The position numbers and the translations under genes were made by a program. A stretch of DNA of 64,000 nucleotides, taken from the NCBI GenBank assembly GCA_037133915.1, contig JBAXND010000004.1, positions 62,001 through 126,000 of the forward strand, in the 5' to 3' direction. Position 1 is the stretch's first letter. Every line of letters begins with the position of its first letter. The notes beneath the pieces were generated by a model. That model did not search any database. It worked only from the letters and a program-made list of their open reading frames with translations, and was not told where the DNA came from. The stretch is from Bacteroidota bacterium (GTDB lineage Bacteria; Bacteroidota; Bacteroidia; Bacteroidales; CAIWKO01). Of this stretch, positions 53,278-62,319 are shown one piece after another.

Positions 53278-53943
53278 TTGCTCCAAAATAGCTTGTGCAA
53301 ATTTCAAATCGGAAGGAGTGGTAATTTTAATATTTTCGGGCGAGCCCTCCACCAAATGAATTTCTATGCCGGCGTTTTCGGCAACAGTGGCATCGTCAGT
53401 AAATCCTTCATCATAAAATGTCTGGTATGCACTTTTTATGCGGGAAACCTTAAAACACTGAGGTGTTTGAACTATCACCAATGCCGAGCGGTCAACCGGG
53501 CTGCTGATAGCGCCGTCTCTCATCCGGACAGATTCGGTAACCGGAATAACAGGAATCGCGTTGCCCTGTTCGGCGGCGCCTTTATAAACGCGCTCCAGAA
53601 GTGAAAAATCAATCAAGGGTCTTACACTATCATGAATTCCAATAACAGCCTCATCATCATCAATCATGCTGAGACCATTTTTCACTGAATGAAATCGTGT
53701 TGGCCCGCCTTCCGTAATTATAAAATCCCGTAATAATCCATATTCTGAGCACAATGATTCCATCGTCTTAACATATGCCGCCGGCACCACGAATATCAAA
53801 TGGATTTCAGGACACCAGTCAAGGAAAACTTTTGCAGTGCGCAGGATTACAGGAAGCCCGTTAAGGTCCATGAATTGCTTAGGAATTGAGCTGCCCATCC
53901 GGGTTCCGGAGCCGCCGCCCACAAGCATCACATATTTCTTCAA
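53272..53943 (-). CDS. ispD: 2-C-methyl-D-erythritol 4-phosphate cytidylyltransferase
   Basis: 223 residues from TTG 53943. The first ATG (53928) would remove the first strand, KKYVMLVGGGSG, which carries the CTP-binding loop GGGSGTRMGSSIPKQF, so the TTG is the better start. It couples MEP with CTP in the MEP pathway whose first enzyme, dxs, is at 32 kb. Other motifs: ITEGGPTRFHSVKNGL, IGIHDSVRPLID, QTPQCFKVS and ENIKITTPSDLKFAQAIL. It follows queA by 15 bp on the same strand. Confidence 0.96.
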   Translation of the reverse strand: MKKYVMLVGGGSGTRMGSSIPKQFMDLNGLPVILRTAKVFLDWCPEIHLIFVVPAAYVKTMESLCSEYGLLRDFIITEGGPTRFHSVKNGLSMIDDDEAVIGIHDSVRPLIDFSLLERVYKGAAEQGNAIPVIPVTESVRMRDGAISSPVDRSALVIVQTPQCFKVSRIKSAYQTFYDEGFTDDATVAENAGIEIHLVEGSPENIKITTPSDLKFAQAILEQL

Positions 53944-53958
53944 ACCCTGTAGATTTGA

Positions 53959-55008
53959 TTAAATAATAATCATCGCGTCGCCGTAAGTAAAGAAGCGGTA
54001 TTTTTCGCTGATCGCTTCTTTGTATGCCTTCATCAGGAAATCGTAGCCACCGAATGCAGCCACCATAATCATCATCGATGACTGCGGCAGATGAAAGTTG
54101 GTGATCATACGGTTTGCCACGCTGAAATCATACTGCGGAAAAATGAATTTATTTGTCCATCCGTTAAATGGTTTCAGGTGACCTGAAATAGTTACGGATG
54201 ACTCAATCGCTTTCATGGATGTAGTCCCGACAGCGCAGACATTTTTCTTGTTATCTTTGGCTTTATTTACGGACAGGCAGGCTTTTTCGTCGATAATAAC
54301 CTGCTCCGAATCGCATTTATGCTTGGTAAGATCTTCAACATCGATGCTCCTGAAATTTCCAAGACCGGCGTGTAGCGTAATTTCCGAAAAATTCACACCT
54401 TTCAGTTCAAGTCTTTTCAGCAATTCGCGGCTGAAATGCAGGCCGGCAGTAGGAGCTGCAACAGCGCCTTCGTGCTTGGCATACACCGTTTGATAGCGTT
54501 CGCGATCTTCGGGCTCAGTGCTTCTTTTTATTAATTTCGGCAGGGGCGTATCGCCTAAACCTTCAATGGTTTTTTTGAATTCCTCATAAGGTCCGTCAAA
54601 CAGGAAGCGCAGTGTACGACCGCGTGATGTGGTGTTATCAATAACTTCTGCTACCAGAGAATCGTCTTCGCCAAAATAGAGCTTATTTCCTATTCTGATT
54701 TTGCGCGCAGGATCAACCAGCACATCCCACAGGCGGGTTTCGTGATTCAATTCACGAAGCAGAAATACTTCGATTTTAGCACCTGTTTTTTCTTTTCTTC
54801 CATAAAGACGTGCAGGAAACACTTTTGTGTTATTTAGGATGAGGACGTCGCCTTCTCCAAAATAAGTAAGAATATCCTTAAATACTTTATGTTCAATGGT
54901 CTGAGTTTTCCTATTCAGTACCATCAGTCTTGATTCATCTCTCTGCTTCGGAGGCTTGTCAGCCACTAACTCAGTAGGTAAATGAAACTTAAATTCAGAT
55001 AGTTTCAT
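53959..55008 (-). CDS. queA: S-adenosylmethionine:tRNA ribosyltransferase-isomerase, standard length
   Basis: 349 residues, the usual QueA size. It starts [19 protein letters not shown] and keeps [54 protein letters not shown] and [13 protein letters not shown]. Two otherwise conserved stretches have drifted: TLHVGAGTFxPV reads [12 protein letters not shown], and HxMHSE reads HKCDSEQ. The longer paralogue at 10.3 kb keeps both. It should act in queuosine synthesis after Tgt; whether both paralogues are active is unknown. Promoter element upstream; ispD follows. Confidence 0.93.
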   Translation of the reverse strand: MKLSEFKFHLPTELVADKPPKQRDESRLMVLNRKTQTIEHKVFKDILTYFGEGDVLILNNTKVFPARLYGRKEKTGAKIEVFLLRELNHETRLWDVLVDPARKIRIGNKLYFGEDDSLVAEVIDNTTSRGRTLRFLFDGPYEEFKKTIEGLGDTPLPKLIKRSTEPEDRERYQTVYAKHEGAVAAPTAGLHFSRELLKRLELKGVNFSEITLHAGLGNFRSIDVEDLTKHKCDSEQVIIDEKACLSVNKAKDNKKNVCAVGTTSMKAIESSVTISGHLKPFNGWTNKFIFPQYDFSVANRMITNFHLPQSSMMIMVAAFGGYDFLMKAYKEAISEKYRFFTYGDAMIII

Positions 55009-55046
55009 ACTAAACCGTTTGCAATGATTGCCCCGTTTTGGGGGTG

Positions 55047-55054
55047 CAAATATA
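55047..55054 (-). promoter_or_regulatory. -7 promoter element for queA-ispD
   Basis: TATATTTG on the minus strand matches TAnnTTTG, 38 bp before the queA ATG. The 139-bp gap holds nothing else recognisable. Confidence 0.45.
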
Positions 55055-55147
55055 CGACTTTTTTAGCCAAAAGTCCAGTATTTTTATAAATATATTGATA
55101 CTGAGAACGTAGGGCGCAAAGAATCATGTATTATGCGTTAATTATAG

Positions 55148-57079
55148 TTAATCCTTAACGATTTTATATGTAACCTTATTGTTATTAATTGATGTTTTCA
55201 CATAATAATTTCCTGAAGCGTAGCTCAACATATTGATAGTATGCTTTTTGATATACGTGTCGGATGATGTTGAATAGACGAGATGACCTGTTGCATCATA
55301 CAATTCTATTGTTTTGGCGCCCGGCTCGGGAAATACAAGTTCAAGGCGGTCATGCACAGGATTGGGAAATATTTTAAGATCCGGAATCTCGTTATGTTCA
55401 ACTTTTGTCACCAGCAATGTGTCCAGTTTTGCAATCAACCATTGTTCAGGGTCAAATTTCACCGAATCGGGAACAAAACCAAGATTAAAGCCCCACATCT
55501 GACCTGAGAATGAATTATTAAAAACAATAATGGTGTCTTTTTGCGAATTTTTAAATTCAATCGGCACCGGAAGATCAAAATAACTTACCGATGAATGCGA
55601 TTGTGCCTGATTTATGGTCAGCGTAATGCTGCTGTCCTGCAAAGCCATGCAGTTAATCGTGTAAATCGGGTAGCCTTCTTTATATATCCAGTCATCAAAA
55701 TATCCGCTCAGCGACTGACCGCTTGCCGCTTCAAAATGCTGGCGAACATCTTCGGTAGATGCAAATCCAAAAGCGTGTTGCGGATCATTGAGCAGGCCGC
55801 GCATGGCTTGAAAAAATGCCACATCGCCAATTTTCCAACGCAGCATATGAAGCACCATCGCACCTTTAGAATAACTGAGGCGACCGTCGAAAACACGGGC
55901 CACCGAAGTTGTATCGTAGCAATAAACAGAACCGCCCGTATCGCTGATGATTGAGTTCAGCTGATTTTTTTTCCAAATTGGCCACCAGTACCCGCTTTGC
56001 ATATTCTCAAAACAAAGACCTGTGCAATACGTAGCAAAACTTTCGTTCACCCAGATATCATGCCAGCTGCTGCAGGTAACTTTATCGCCATACCACTGGT
56101 GGGCCAACTCGTGAGCCATAAGGTCAAAACTTGAATTTATCAGGAAAGTCATGGTTTGGTGTTCCATTCCGCCGCCCCAATTAAATTGTGCATGCCCGTA
56201 TTTCTCCGCAATAAACGGATAGGTGCCGAACAGGCTGTCATAAATGTTCATTGCGGTTACCACACCCGGAGTATACGTTTGCCAGGTTGCAAGTTCTTCA
56301 GGATAAACATAATTGAGTATTTTTATGGAATCACCGTTATCAACGGCATAATTATAATAATATGCGTAGTTAGTGACGGCAACTCCAATCAGGTAAGCGG
56401 CAATTGGATAACGATGTTTCCAATGATATACTTTATCGGTCCCTGAAATATATTCTTCAACAAGCAAACCATTACTCCCGGCACGATATTGTGCCGGAGT
56501 GGTAACAATCATATCCATTGAATCAATTTTATCGCTCAGTGAGTTTTTGCACGGCCACCAGTCTTTGGTACCGTAGGGTTCTGATAACGTCCAGATGATT
56601 GGAGTTCCATTATGATAGTCTTTAATAAATGAGCCAAAACCTAATCCCGCCGAAGGAACACCGCGATAAAAAACGCTTACGGAATCGAAATGATATTGAT
56701 TATACGAAGTTCCGAGATTGATGCTGAGGTCATCGCCACTATGAGTAAATGCTGCATGATTACCGTGAAACAGCACTGAGTCCACCGTGAGGAGGTACGA
56801 TAATTCAAAGTGGATTTGAGAAACATTATTTACCGTGGTAACAAAGCTTGAAGTAACGCATCCCTTTATATACAAGGTATCCGGATCAATATAGAGATTA
56901 AACCGAAGGTGCTTCAAGTCATAGTTGTCGCCCATTTTGCTTTCATGGAAATTTTGAATTTTACTGTGCGATTTTGCTTCATCGGCAGCAATAAAATTCT
57001 CGCCATAAAAATAATTCTGGGCATGGATTGCTCCGGCGAAAAGGATTGCAATTAGCAGAAGTGTAATTTTTTTTTGCAT
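55148..57079 (-). CDS. M1-family metallopeptidase with T9SS type-A sorting domain
   Basis: 643 residues from the ATG at 57079, which begins a signal peptide (MQKKITLLLIAILFAGAIHAQ). The N-terminal M1 beta domain is followed by the catalytic domain: GGGMEHQ (exopeptidase motif) at about 302-308 and HELAH at 323-327 with the third zinc ligand Glu 18 residues on (E346, in WVNES). A C-terminal T9SS domain of about 75 residues (IFPNPVHDRLELVF, then GNYYVKTSINN and TYKIVKD) marks it for export to the surface. It is probably an aminopeptidase in nutrient peptide processing. It starts 4 bp after the Rieske-like gene. Confidence 0.93.
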   Translation of the reverse strand: MQKKITLLLIAILFAGAIHAQNYFYGENFIAADEAKSHSKIQNFHESKMGDNYDLKHLRFNLYIDPDTLYIKGCVTSSFVTTVNNVSQIHFELSYLLTVDSVLFHGNHAAFTHSGDDLSINLGTSYNQYHFDSVSVFYRGVPSAGLGFGSFIKDYHNGTPIIWTLSEPYGTKDWWPCKNSLSDKIDSMDMIVTTPAQYRAGSNGLLVEEYISGTDKVYHWKHRYPIAAYLIGVAVTNYAYYYNYAVDNGDSIKILNYVYPEELATWQTYTPGVVTAMNIYDSLFGTYPFIAEKYGHAQFNWGGGMEHQTMTFLINSSFDLMAHELAHQWYGDKVTCSSWHDIWVNESFATYCTGLCFENMQSGYWWPIWKKNQLNSIISDTGGSVYCYDTTSVARVFDGRLSYSKGAMVLHMLRWKIGDVAFFQAMRGLLNDPQHAFGFASTEDVRQHFEAASGQSLSGYFDDWIYKEGYPIYTINCMALQDSSITLTINQAQSHSSVSYFDLPVPIEFKNSQKDTIIVFNNSFSGQMWGFNLGFVPDSVKFDPEQWLIAKLDTLLVTKVEHNEIPDLKIFPNPVHDRLELVFPEPGAKTIELYDATGHLVYSTSSDTYIKKHTINMLSYASGNYYVKTSINNNKVTYKIVKD

Positions 57080-57083
57080 AGGT

Positions 57084-57506
57084 TTAGTTATAAATGTGCA
57101 AAGTGTTTCCGTCAAATTCTGTTCGGTATTGTTTTAATGGAAGTGTAGCAGGACCGTTCACAACCGAGCCGTCGAGTATCAGATAGCGCGAACCGCAAAT
57201 CCCATCTGACATGGTAAGCCCTGAAGTATCCACAACAATCATGGCGCCCGAAACATCAGGATCATAGGGGCAGGTGCGTTCGTAAGCCATAAACAGGTCG
57301 GTCGATTCGCGGTACACAAGAATGCCCTGATAACCACCGGTAATATTTACCCATCCGCCAACATTATTCAGTTCCATGTACAAGGTGGAATTAATATTCA
57401 GATAAAGATTCACATAAACATTCGGAATATCCTTGTACTGGTCTTTTTTACAGGACGATGCGCCAACAAAAAACAATACTAAAAAAAGAAACAACGACTT
57501 TTTCAT
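57084..57506 (-). CDS. Rieske-like lipoprotein lacking cluster-binding histidines
   Basis: 140 residues from the ATG at 57506. The type II signal ends at FFVGASSC (lipidated Cys about residue 19). The fold resembles a Rieske domain: a strand GGYQGILVYR, then YERTCPYDPD, a loop, GICGSRYLILDGSVVNGPA, and LKQYRTEFDGNTLHIYN. Rieske proteins use CxH and CxxH; here the matching sites read CPYD and CGSR, so both histidines are missing and a 2Fe-2S cluster is not expected. The cysteines could pair instead. It lies immediately upstream of the M1 peptidase gene. Confidence 0.65.
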   Translation of the reverse strand: MKKSLFLFLVLFFVGASSCKKDQYKDIPNVYVNLYLNINSTLYMELNNVGGWVNITGGYQGILVYRESTDLFMAYERTCPYDPDVSGAMIVVDTSGLTMSDGICGSRYLILDGSVVNGPATLPLKQYRTEFDGNTLHIYN

Positions 57507-57644
57507 AAAGTAAATAATAGTGCGTATTTGGCAAACGGGCAATTTAAAAATATATTTTCCCGTTAGAGTAAAAACGGGACAACAAAAAAAATAATGTACT
57601 TTAGTGCACTCTTTTGAAAAATCAATTCAAAAATACGGTTTTTG

Positions 57645-57980
57645 ATGAAGCTGATACAAAAAATATTACTGTTCGCACTAATCATTCTGCTTCCGTTATC
57701 ATTTGAAAGTTGCAGCAAGTTTGCCCAGTCAAAAAGACAGGAAGAAAAACGCAGGAAAGATTTAGTGAAGGAAAAAGCAGAGCGTGAACGTGAAGCTGAA
57801 AGAGCATATGAGGAAGCGATACAGCGGCATTATGATATGCAGCAAAAATCGACTCAGAAAATGATGAGGCAGACTGCGCGGAAATCATACCGGCAGAGTA
57901 CCGGAAAGAAAGAGTTTTTTCTGGTGCGATGGTTCACACCCAAGCAAAAAAAGGTCAAGTCCAACAGAAACGAAAAATAA
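57645..57980 (+). CDS. Small basic lipoprotein with long charged helix
   Basis: 111 residues from the ATG at 57645 (a TTG lies one codon earlier). A type II signal (KILLFALIILLPLSFESC) precedes a helix of about 50 residues rich in Lys, Arg and Glu (SKRQEEKRRKDLVKEKAERE), then a basic tail with FLVRWFTPKQKK. It should be membrane-tethered in the periplasm. No family recognised. It precedes the sensor kinase gene by 31 bp on the same strand and could share its transcript. Confidence 0.72.
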   Translation: MKLIQKILLFALIILLPLSFESCSKFAQSKRQEEKRRKDLVKEKAEREREAERAYEEAIQRHYDMQQKSTQKMMRQTARKSYRQSTGKKEFFLVRWFTPKQKKVKSNRNEK

Positions 57981-58011
57981 CATCCGCAGGGATACGATTT
58001 ATTAATACACA

Positions 58012-61000
58012 ATGATTCATCCGGGTATTTGGAACCACCGCAGGCAGCAGATAAACACGCGCGCTGCCGGGATGCTTATTGTGGTATTGATTGCGTTGAC
58101 TTTTGCAATCAGAGTTGATGCTCAAGAAGTAAAAAAAATTCTGTTCGACCGCATCTCATCCGAAAATTTTAAAGTTGAAAAAGGATTATCACAGAACACT
58201 GTGAATTGCATTATGCAGGATGCACAGGGTTATATGTGGTTCGGCACCTGGGACGGACTTAATAAGTACGACGGTTATAAATTCGATATTTTCAAACCCG
58301 GATACCTCAAAGGTCCGTCAGACATGAGCGACCAAACGGTAAACACTCTGATGCAGGATAAGGAGGGCACCATATGGATAGGCACCAATGGCGGAATCAA
58401 CCTGCTTGATATGAAAACCCGGAAATTCCGCCGGCTGATGCACAATCAAGCAAGCCCCGGAAGCATCAGCTGCGACACGATTCTTTGCTTACTTGAATCA
58501 AAAAATGGAGATGTTTGGGTAGGAACCAATAATGGATTGAACCGTCTGGACCGCGAAACCGGCGTTTTTTATCATTATTTTCTGAATCCCGATAATGCCA
58601 ATAGTCCCAGCGATAATACCATCCTTTGTCTGTTTGAAGATAAGCAGGGCAGCATCTGGTTCGGAACCAATAAAGGACTCAATCTTTTCAATACGAAAAA
58701 CCTCATTTTCTCACATTATTACCACAATCCTGAAAATGATAATACCATCAGCAATGATATAGTAAAGGATATACTCATCGACCGTCAGGGTGTGCTATGG
58801 GTATGTACTGACGGCGGCCTTGATCATTATGATTTTAACACACGGAAACTTTCGCATTTCCGCAATGACATTTCAAAACCGGGCAGCATAAGCAACAATC
58901 ATATTACCTCTATTCTGGAAGACGCAGCCGGAACGTTGTGGGTTGGCACCTTTGGCGGCGGGCTAAATATGTATGACCGGAAATTCAACCGATTTGTACA
59001 ATACATCAATAATACGTATGATTTGCGAACTATAAGCAATGATTACATCAACACCCTTTATGAAGACAAATCCGGAATTATATGGATTGCCACGGCATGG
59101 AAAGGAGTCAATAAAATAGACCGGTATTCGAACCGGTTTAACCACTACCAGCACTTTTCTGATGACGCCGAAAGCATCAATAACAATATTGTTTGGTCAA
59201 TACTTGAAAGCCCCGACGGCACCATCTGGCTCGGTACAGACAATGGCATCAATATTTATAACCGGACAAAAAACAAATTCACATTTATTACTCAACAGCC
59301 GGGCAAATCAGGTGGATTGACCAGTAAATTGATTCGCGCTATCTACCGTGATACAAAAGGCTATTACTGGATTGGCACTTTTGACGGAGGATTGAGCCGC
59401 TATGATGAAAAGACGCGACAGTTCATGCATTTCCGCCACGACCCGAACAATCCGCATACACTCACTTCCGACCAGATATGGTCAATTATTGAAGATAAAG
59501 AAGGTTTTCTTTGGGTAGGTACCGATCAGGGCATCAACCGCATCGACTTGAAGAGCTTCCGTATTGAACATTTTATTCATAATAGTAAAGACCCGGCATC
59601 TCTAAGTAACAATTATGTTACCTCAATGACTTTCGACAGCAAGGGACTCCTGTGGATATGCACTAATAACGGGCTGAATTATTACAACTTCAAAACCAAA
59701 AAATTCAGCCACTATAAACATATACCCGGTAATAAATATTCATTAAGCACAAGCACTGTTTTTAGTATTTACGAAGACCGCTCAGGCATTTTCTGGATAG
59801 CAACAATGGGCGGTGGACTAAACCGCTTCGACACTAAAACCGGTATGTTCCGCTATTATCTTGAAGAAAACGGACTCGCCAATAATATAGTTTATAATAT
59901 TTTCAAAGACAAGCAGGGTTATCTGTGGATGAGCACAAATTACGGCATTTCCCGTTTTAATCCCGAAACAGAAACCTTCGTAAACTATGATGTGAAAGAC
60001 GGAGTGCAGAGCTATGAATTCAATCTGGGCGCGGCATACCACGATACTGTGAGCGATGAAATATTTTTTGGCGGCATGAACGGGTTCAATAGTTTCATTC
60101 CATCTGCCATCAGAAAGAATGACTACATCCCGCCAATCGTCATTTCATCATTTAAAATATTTGACCAGGTTCAGTCGCGCGAAATTTCAGACGGCGACAC
60201 CATTTTTCTTTCGTACGATGACAATTTCTTTTCCTTCGAGTTTTCAGCGCTTGATTACTCAAATCCTACGAAAATCAGATATTCATATACTCTTGAAAAT
60301 TTTGACCAGTACTGGAATTACGGTGATGCATACAAGCGCTTTGCAGGCTATACCCGAGTTCCGCCCGGCACCTATCATTTTAGAGTTAAGGGCACGAACA
60401 GCGACGGTTTGTGGAACAAAAAAGGGATATCAGTAACCATCATCATTTCTCCGCCATGGTGGGGAACGTGGTATTTCAGACTTCTGTCATCACTGTTTAC
60501 GATATTTATTTTGTGGTACATCGTTTATATGAGGTTGCGGCGTATCCGAATCAAACACGAAGGCGATAAAAAAATTCTCGAAATTGAAAAACAAATGTTC
60601 AGTTTGGAACAAACAGCATTGAGGCTTCAAATGAATCCCCACTTTATTTTCAATTCGCTGAATTCAATCCAAAGTTTTGTAATAAGCAATGATACCGATA
60701 AGGCAATAAATTACCTCGCGAAATTTTCGCAGCTCATGCGCCTGATTTTATCAAACTCGCAGCAGCAAATGGTTCCGGTATCAGACGAGATTAAAGCATT
60801 GACCTATTACCTGGATATAGAACGTCTGCGGTTTGATAATAAATTTAATTATTCCATTGAGCTTGATCCTCAGATAGACTCAGACTTTATGGAAATACCG
60901 CCAATGATTATTCAGCCCTTTGTAGAAAATGCCATCATACACGGCTTGCTGCACAAGGCATCGGAAGGTAATGTGAGCATTAAACTAAGCGTAGTAAATG

Positions 61001-61239
61001 AGTTTATCAGAGCCATTATAGAAGACGACGGCATAGGGCGTGAAAAAGCAGCCGAGATACGTGCCGAATCAGACCTGAGACACAAATCGCGCGGTATGCT
61101 TATCACCCAAAAAAGACTGGAGATACTGAATAAACAGAACAAAGATCAGGTGAGTATACAGATTACCGACCTCAAAAACGAGCAAGGCAAGGCATGCGGA
61201 ACGCGTATCGTGATTATGATGTTATACATCGAACCCTAA
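58012..61239 (+). CDS. Two-propeller sensor histidine kinase of the LytS type
   Basis: 1075 residues. After a signal/anchor (about 20-38) come 13-14 Reg_prop repeats with the blade motif I/LWxGTxxGxxxxD (about 75-700), enough for two seven-bladed propellers, then a Y_Y_Y domain (about 750-820), a membrane helix (WYFRLLSSLFTIFILWYIVYM region, about 825-845), and a LytS-type kinase with phosphorylatable His in LQMNPHFIFNSLNSIQSF and an ATPase with QPFVENAIIHGLL and EDDGIGREKA. It lacks the receiver and AraC domains of hybrid systems, so it must signal to the LytTR protein encoded next. The periplasmic propellers probably bind a carbohydrate or other ligand. Confidence 0.94.
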   Translation: MIHPGIWNHRRQQINTRAAGMLIVVLIALTFAIRVDAQEVKKILFDRISSENFKVEKGLSQNTVNCIMQDAQGYMWFGTWDGLNKYDGYKFDIFKPGYLKGPSDMSDQTVNTLMQDKEGTIWIGTNGGINLLDMKTRKFRRLMHNQASPGSISCDTILCLLESKNGDVWVGTNNGLNRLDRETGVFYHYFLNPDNANSPSDNTILCLFEDKQGSIWFGTNKGLNLFNTKNLIFSHYYHNPENDNTISNDIVKDILIDRQGVLWVCTDGGLDHYDFNTRKLSHFRNDISKPGSISNNHITSILEDAAGTLWVGTFGGGLNMYDRKFNRFVQYINNTYDLRTISNDYINTLYEDKSGIIWIATAWKGVNKIDRYSNRFNHYQHFSDDAESINNNIVWSILESPDGTIWLGTDNGINIYNRTKNKFTFITQQPGKSGGLTSKLIRAIYRDTKGYYWIGTFDGGLSRYDEKTRQFMHFRHDPNNPHTLTSDQIWSIIEDKEGFLWVGTDQGINRIDLKSFRIEHFIHNSKDPASLSNNYVTSMTFDSKGLLWICTNNGLNYYNFKTKKFSHYKHIPGNKYSLSTSTVFSIYEDRSGIFWIATMGGGLNRFDTKTGMFRYYLEENGLANNIVYNIFKDKQGYLWMSTNYGISRFNPETETFVNYDVKDGVQSYEFNLGAAYHDTVSDEIFFGGMNGFNSFIPSAIRKNDYIPPIVISSFKIFDQVQSREISDGDTIFLSYDDNFFSFEFSALDYSNPTKIRYSYTLENFDQYWNYGDAYKRFAGYTRVPPGTYHFRVKGTNSDGLWNKKGISVTIIISPPWWGTWYFRLLSSLFTIFILWYIVYMRLRRIRIKHEGDKKILEIEKQMFSLEQTALRLQMNPHFIFNSLNSIQSFVISNDTDKAINYLAKFSQLMRLILSNSQQQMVPVSDEIKALTYYLDIERLRFDNKFNYSIELDPQIDSDFMEIPPMIIQPFVENAIIHGLLHKASEGNVSIKLSVVNEFIRAIIEDDGIGREKAAEIRAESDLRHKSRGMLITQKRLEILNKQNKDQVSIQITDLKNEQGKACGTRIVIMMLYIEP

Positions 61240-61299
61240 AATAAAGAATTTTCGTTGTAAATTTTTTCGGATATTTGGCAAACCTTTAAAAGAAACAGC

Positions 61300-62046
61300 A
61301 TGCTTAGAGTTATAATAATTGATGATGAAAAGGCCTCACGCGATACACTCGCCGGCCTTCTTAACAGATATTGTAAAAACATTGAAGTGGTGGCTCAGGC
61401 CGATGGGTATAAAAGCGGCATTGCCGAAATTCACAAACACACCCCTGATGTCGTTTTTCTTGATATTCAGATGCCCGACGGTTCAGGGTTTAAACTATTG
61501 GAAGATGTTGGTGAAATTACATTTGAGGTTATTTTTACTACAGCCTATGACCAATACGCGATAAAAGCCATTAAATACAGCGCTCTCGACTACCTGCTCA
61601 AACCCGTTGTTCCGGACGATCTGGTTGCCGCCATCGGAAAAGCAGATCAAAAAAAAAACAGCGGACAGATAAGCCATAATATTGAGGTATTGCTGGAAAA
61701 CCTCAAGCACTCGTCTGAGCCAAAAAAAATCGTTTTATCTACTGCCGAAAAAATTCATGTTGTAGAAGTAAACGACATCCTGCGATGTGAGTCAGATGAT
61801 TATTATACGCGTTTCTTTTTTACCAGCGGAAAATCATTGCTGATATCCAAAACCCTGAAAGAACATGAAATGCTGCTGGGCGATAAATTTTTTATCCGAC
61901 CGCATAAATCGCACCTTGTGAACATCAAATATATAAAAGGTTTTCTTAAAGCCGATGGAGGCTATATTCAAATGAGCGACGGTACCAAAGTGCCCGTATC
62001 AAGACGAAAAAGAGAAATGGTGGTAAATATTATCAGCAATCTTTAA
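61300..62046 (+). CDS. LytTR-family response regulator
   Basis: 248 residues. The receiver domain (1-120) has the acidic pair IIIDDEKAS, phospho-acceptor Asp in DVVFLDIQMPDGSG, Thr in FTTAYD and Lys in YLLKPV. The LytTR DNA-binding domain (about 145-245) has IHVVEVNDILRCESDDYYTRF, KTLKEHE, FFIRPHKSHLVNIKYI and VPVSRRKRE. It is the partner of the kinase 60 bp upstream and is likely to bind direct repeats in target promoters; the TonB receptor downstream is the natural candidate. Confidence 0.96.
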   Translation: MLRVIIIDDEKASRDTLAGLLNRYCKNIEVVAQADGYKSGIAEIHKHTPDVVFLDIQMPDGSGFKLLEDVGEITFEVIFTTAYDQYAIKAIKYSALDYLLKPVVPDDLVAAIGKADQKKNSGQISHNIEVLLENLKHSSEPKKIVLSTAEKIHVVEVNDILRCESDDYYTRFFFTSGKSLLISKTLKEHEMLLGDKFFIRPHKSHLVNIKYIKGFLKADGGYIQMSDGTKVPVSRRKREMVVNIISNL

Positions 62047-62100
62047 TTCGGAAAAATATTTTATAAATTTTCATCCGAATTCCGATTATAATACGACCAC

Positions 62101-62192
62101 TTTCTTGAAATCTCATGCCGATAACTTGATTTTTCAGACCGTTAACTGATTGAGGCAGCAAAGTCATTGCAACAAGTAATAATTTCAAGAAA
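62101..62192. promoter_or_regulatory. Pair of TTTC-N2-GAAA palindromes upstream of the TonB receptor
   Basis: TTTCTTGAAA (62101-62110) and TTTCAAGAAA (62183-62192) are 82 bp apart in the 273-bp gap 62047-62319, upstream of the receptor promoter. With one flanking base they form an 11-bp perfect inverted repeat. Possible binding sites; no gene is seen in the gap. Confidence 0.35.
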
Positions 62193-62221
62193 AAAAATAA
62201 CTGAAGTCCCTAATTTTTTTA

Positions 62222-62251
62222 TTTGGATTTTCGCAATTATTTATACCTTTA
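62222..62251 (+). promoter_or_regulatory. -33/-7 promoter for the TonB receptor
   Basis: TTTG (62222-62225), 18 bp, then TACCTTTA (62244-62251), one mismatch from TAnnTTTG. Leader of about 65 nt. Confidence 0.5.
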
Positions 62252-62319
62252 CCCCCATTTTAATACACTATTATATACGCGTAAATAGTCCATAAATAAT
62301 TAAAAATAAACGTGTTGAT

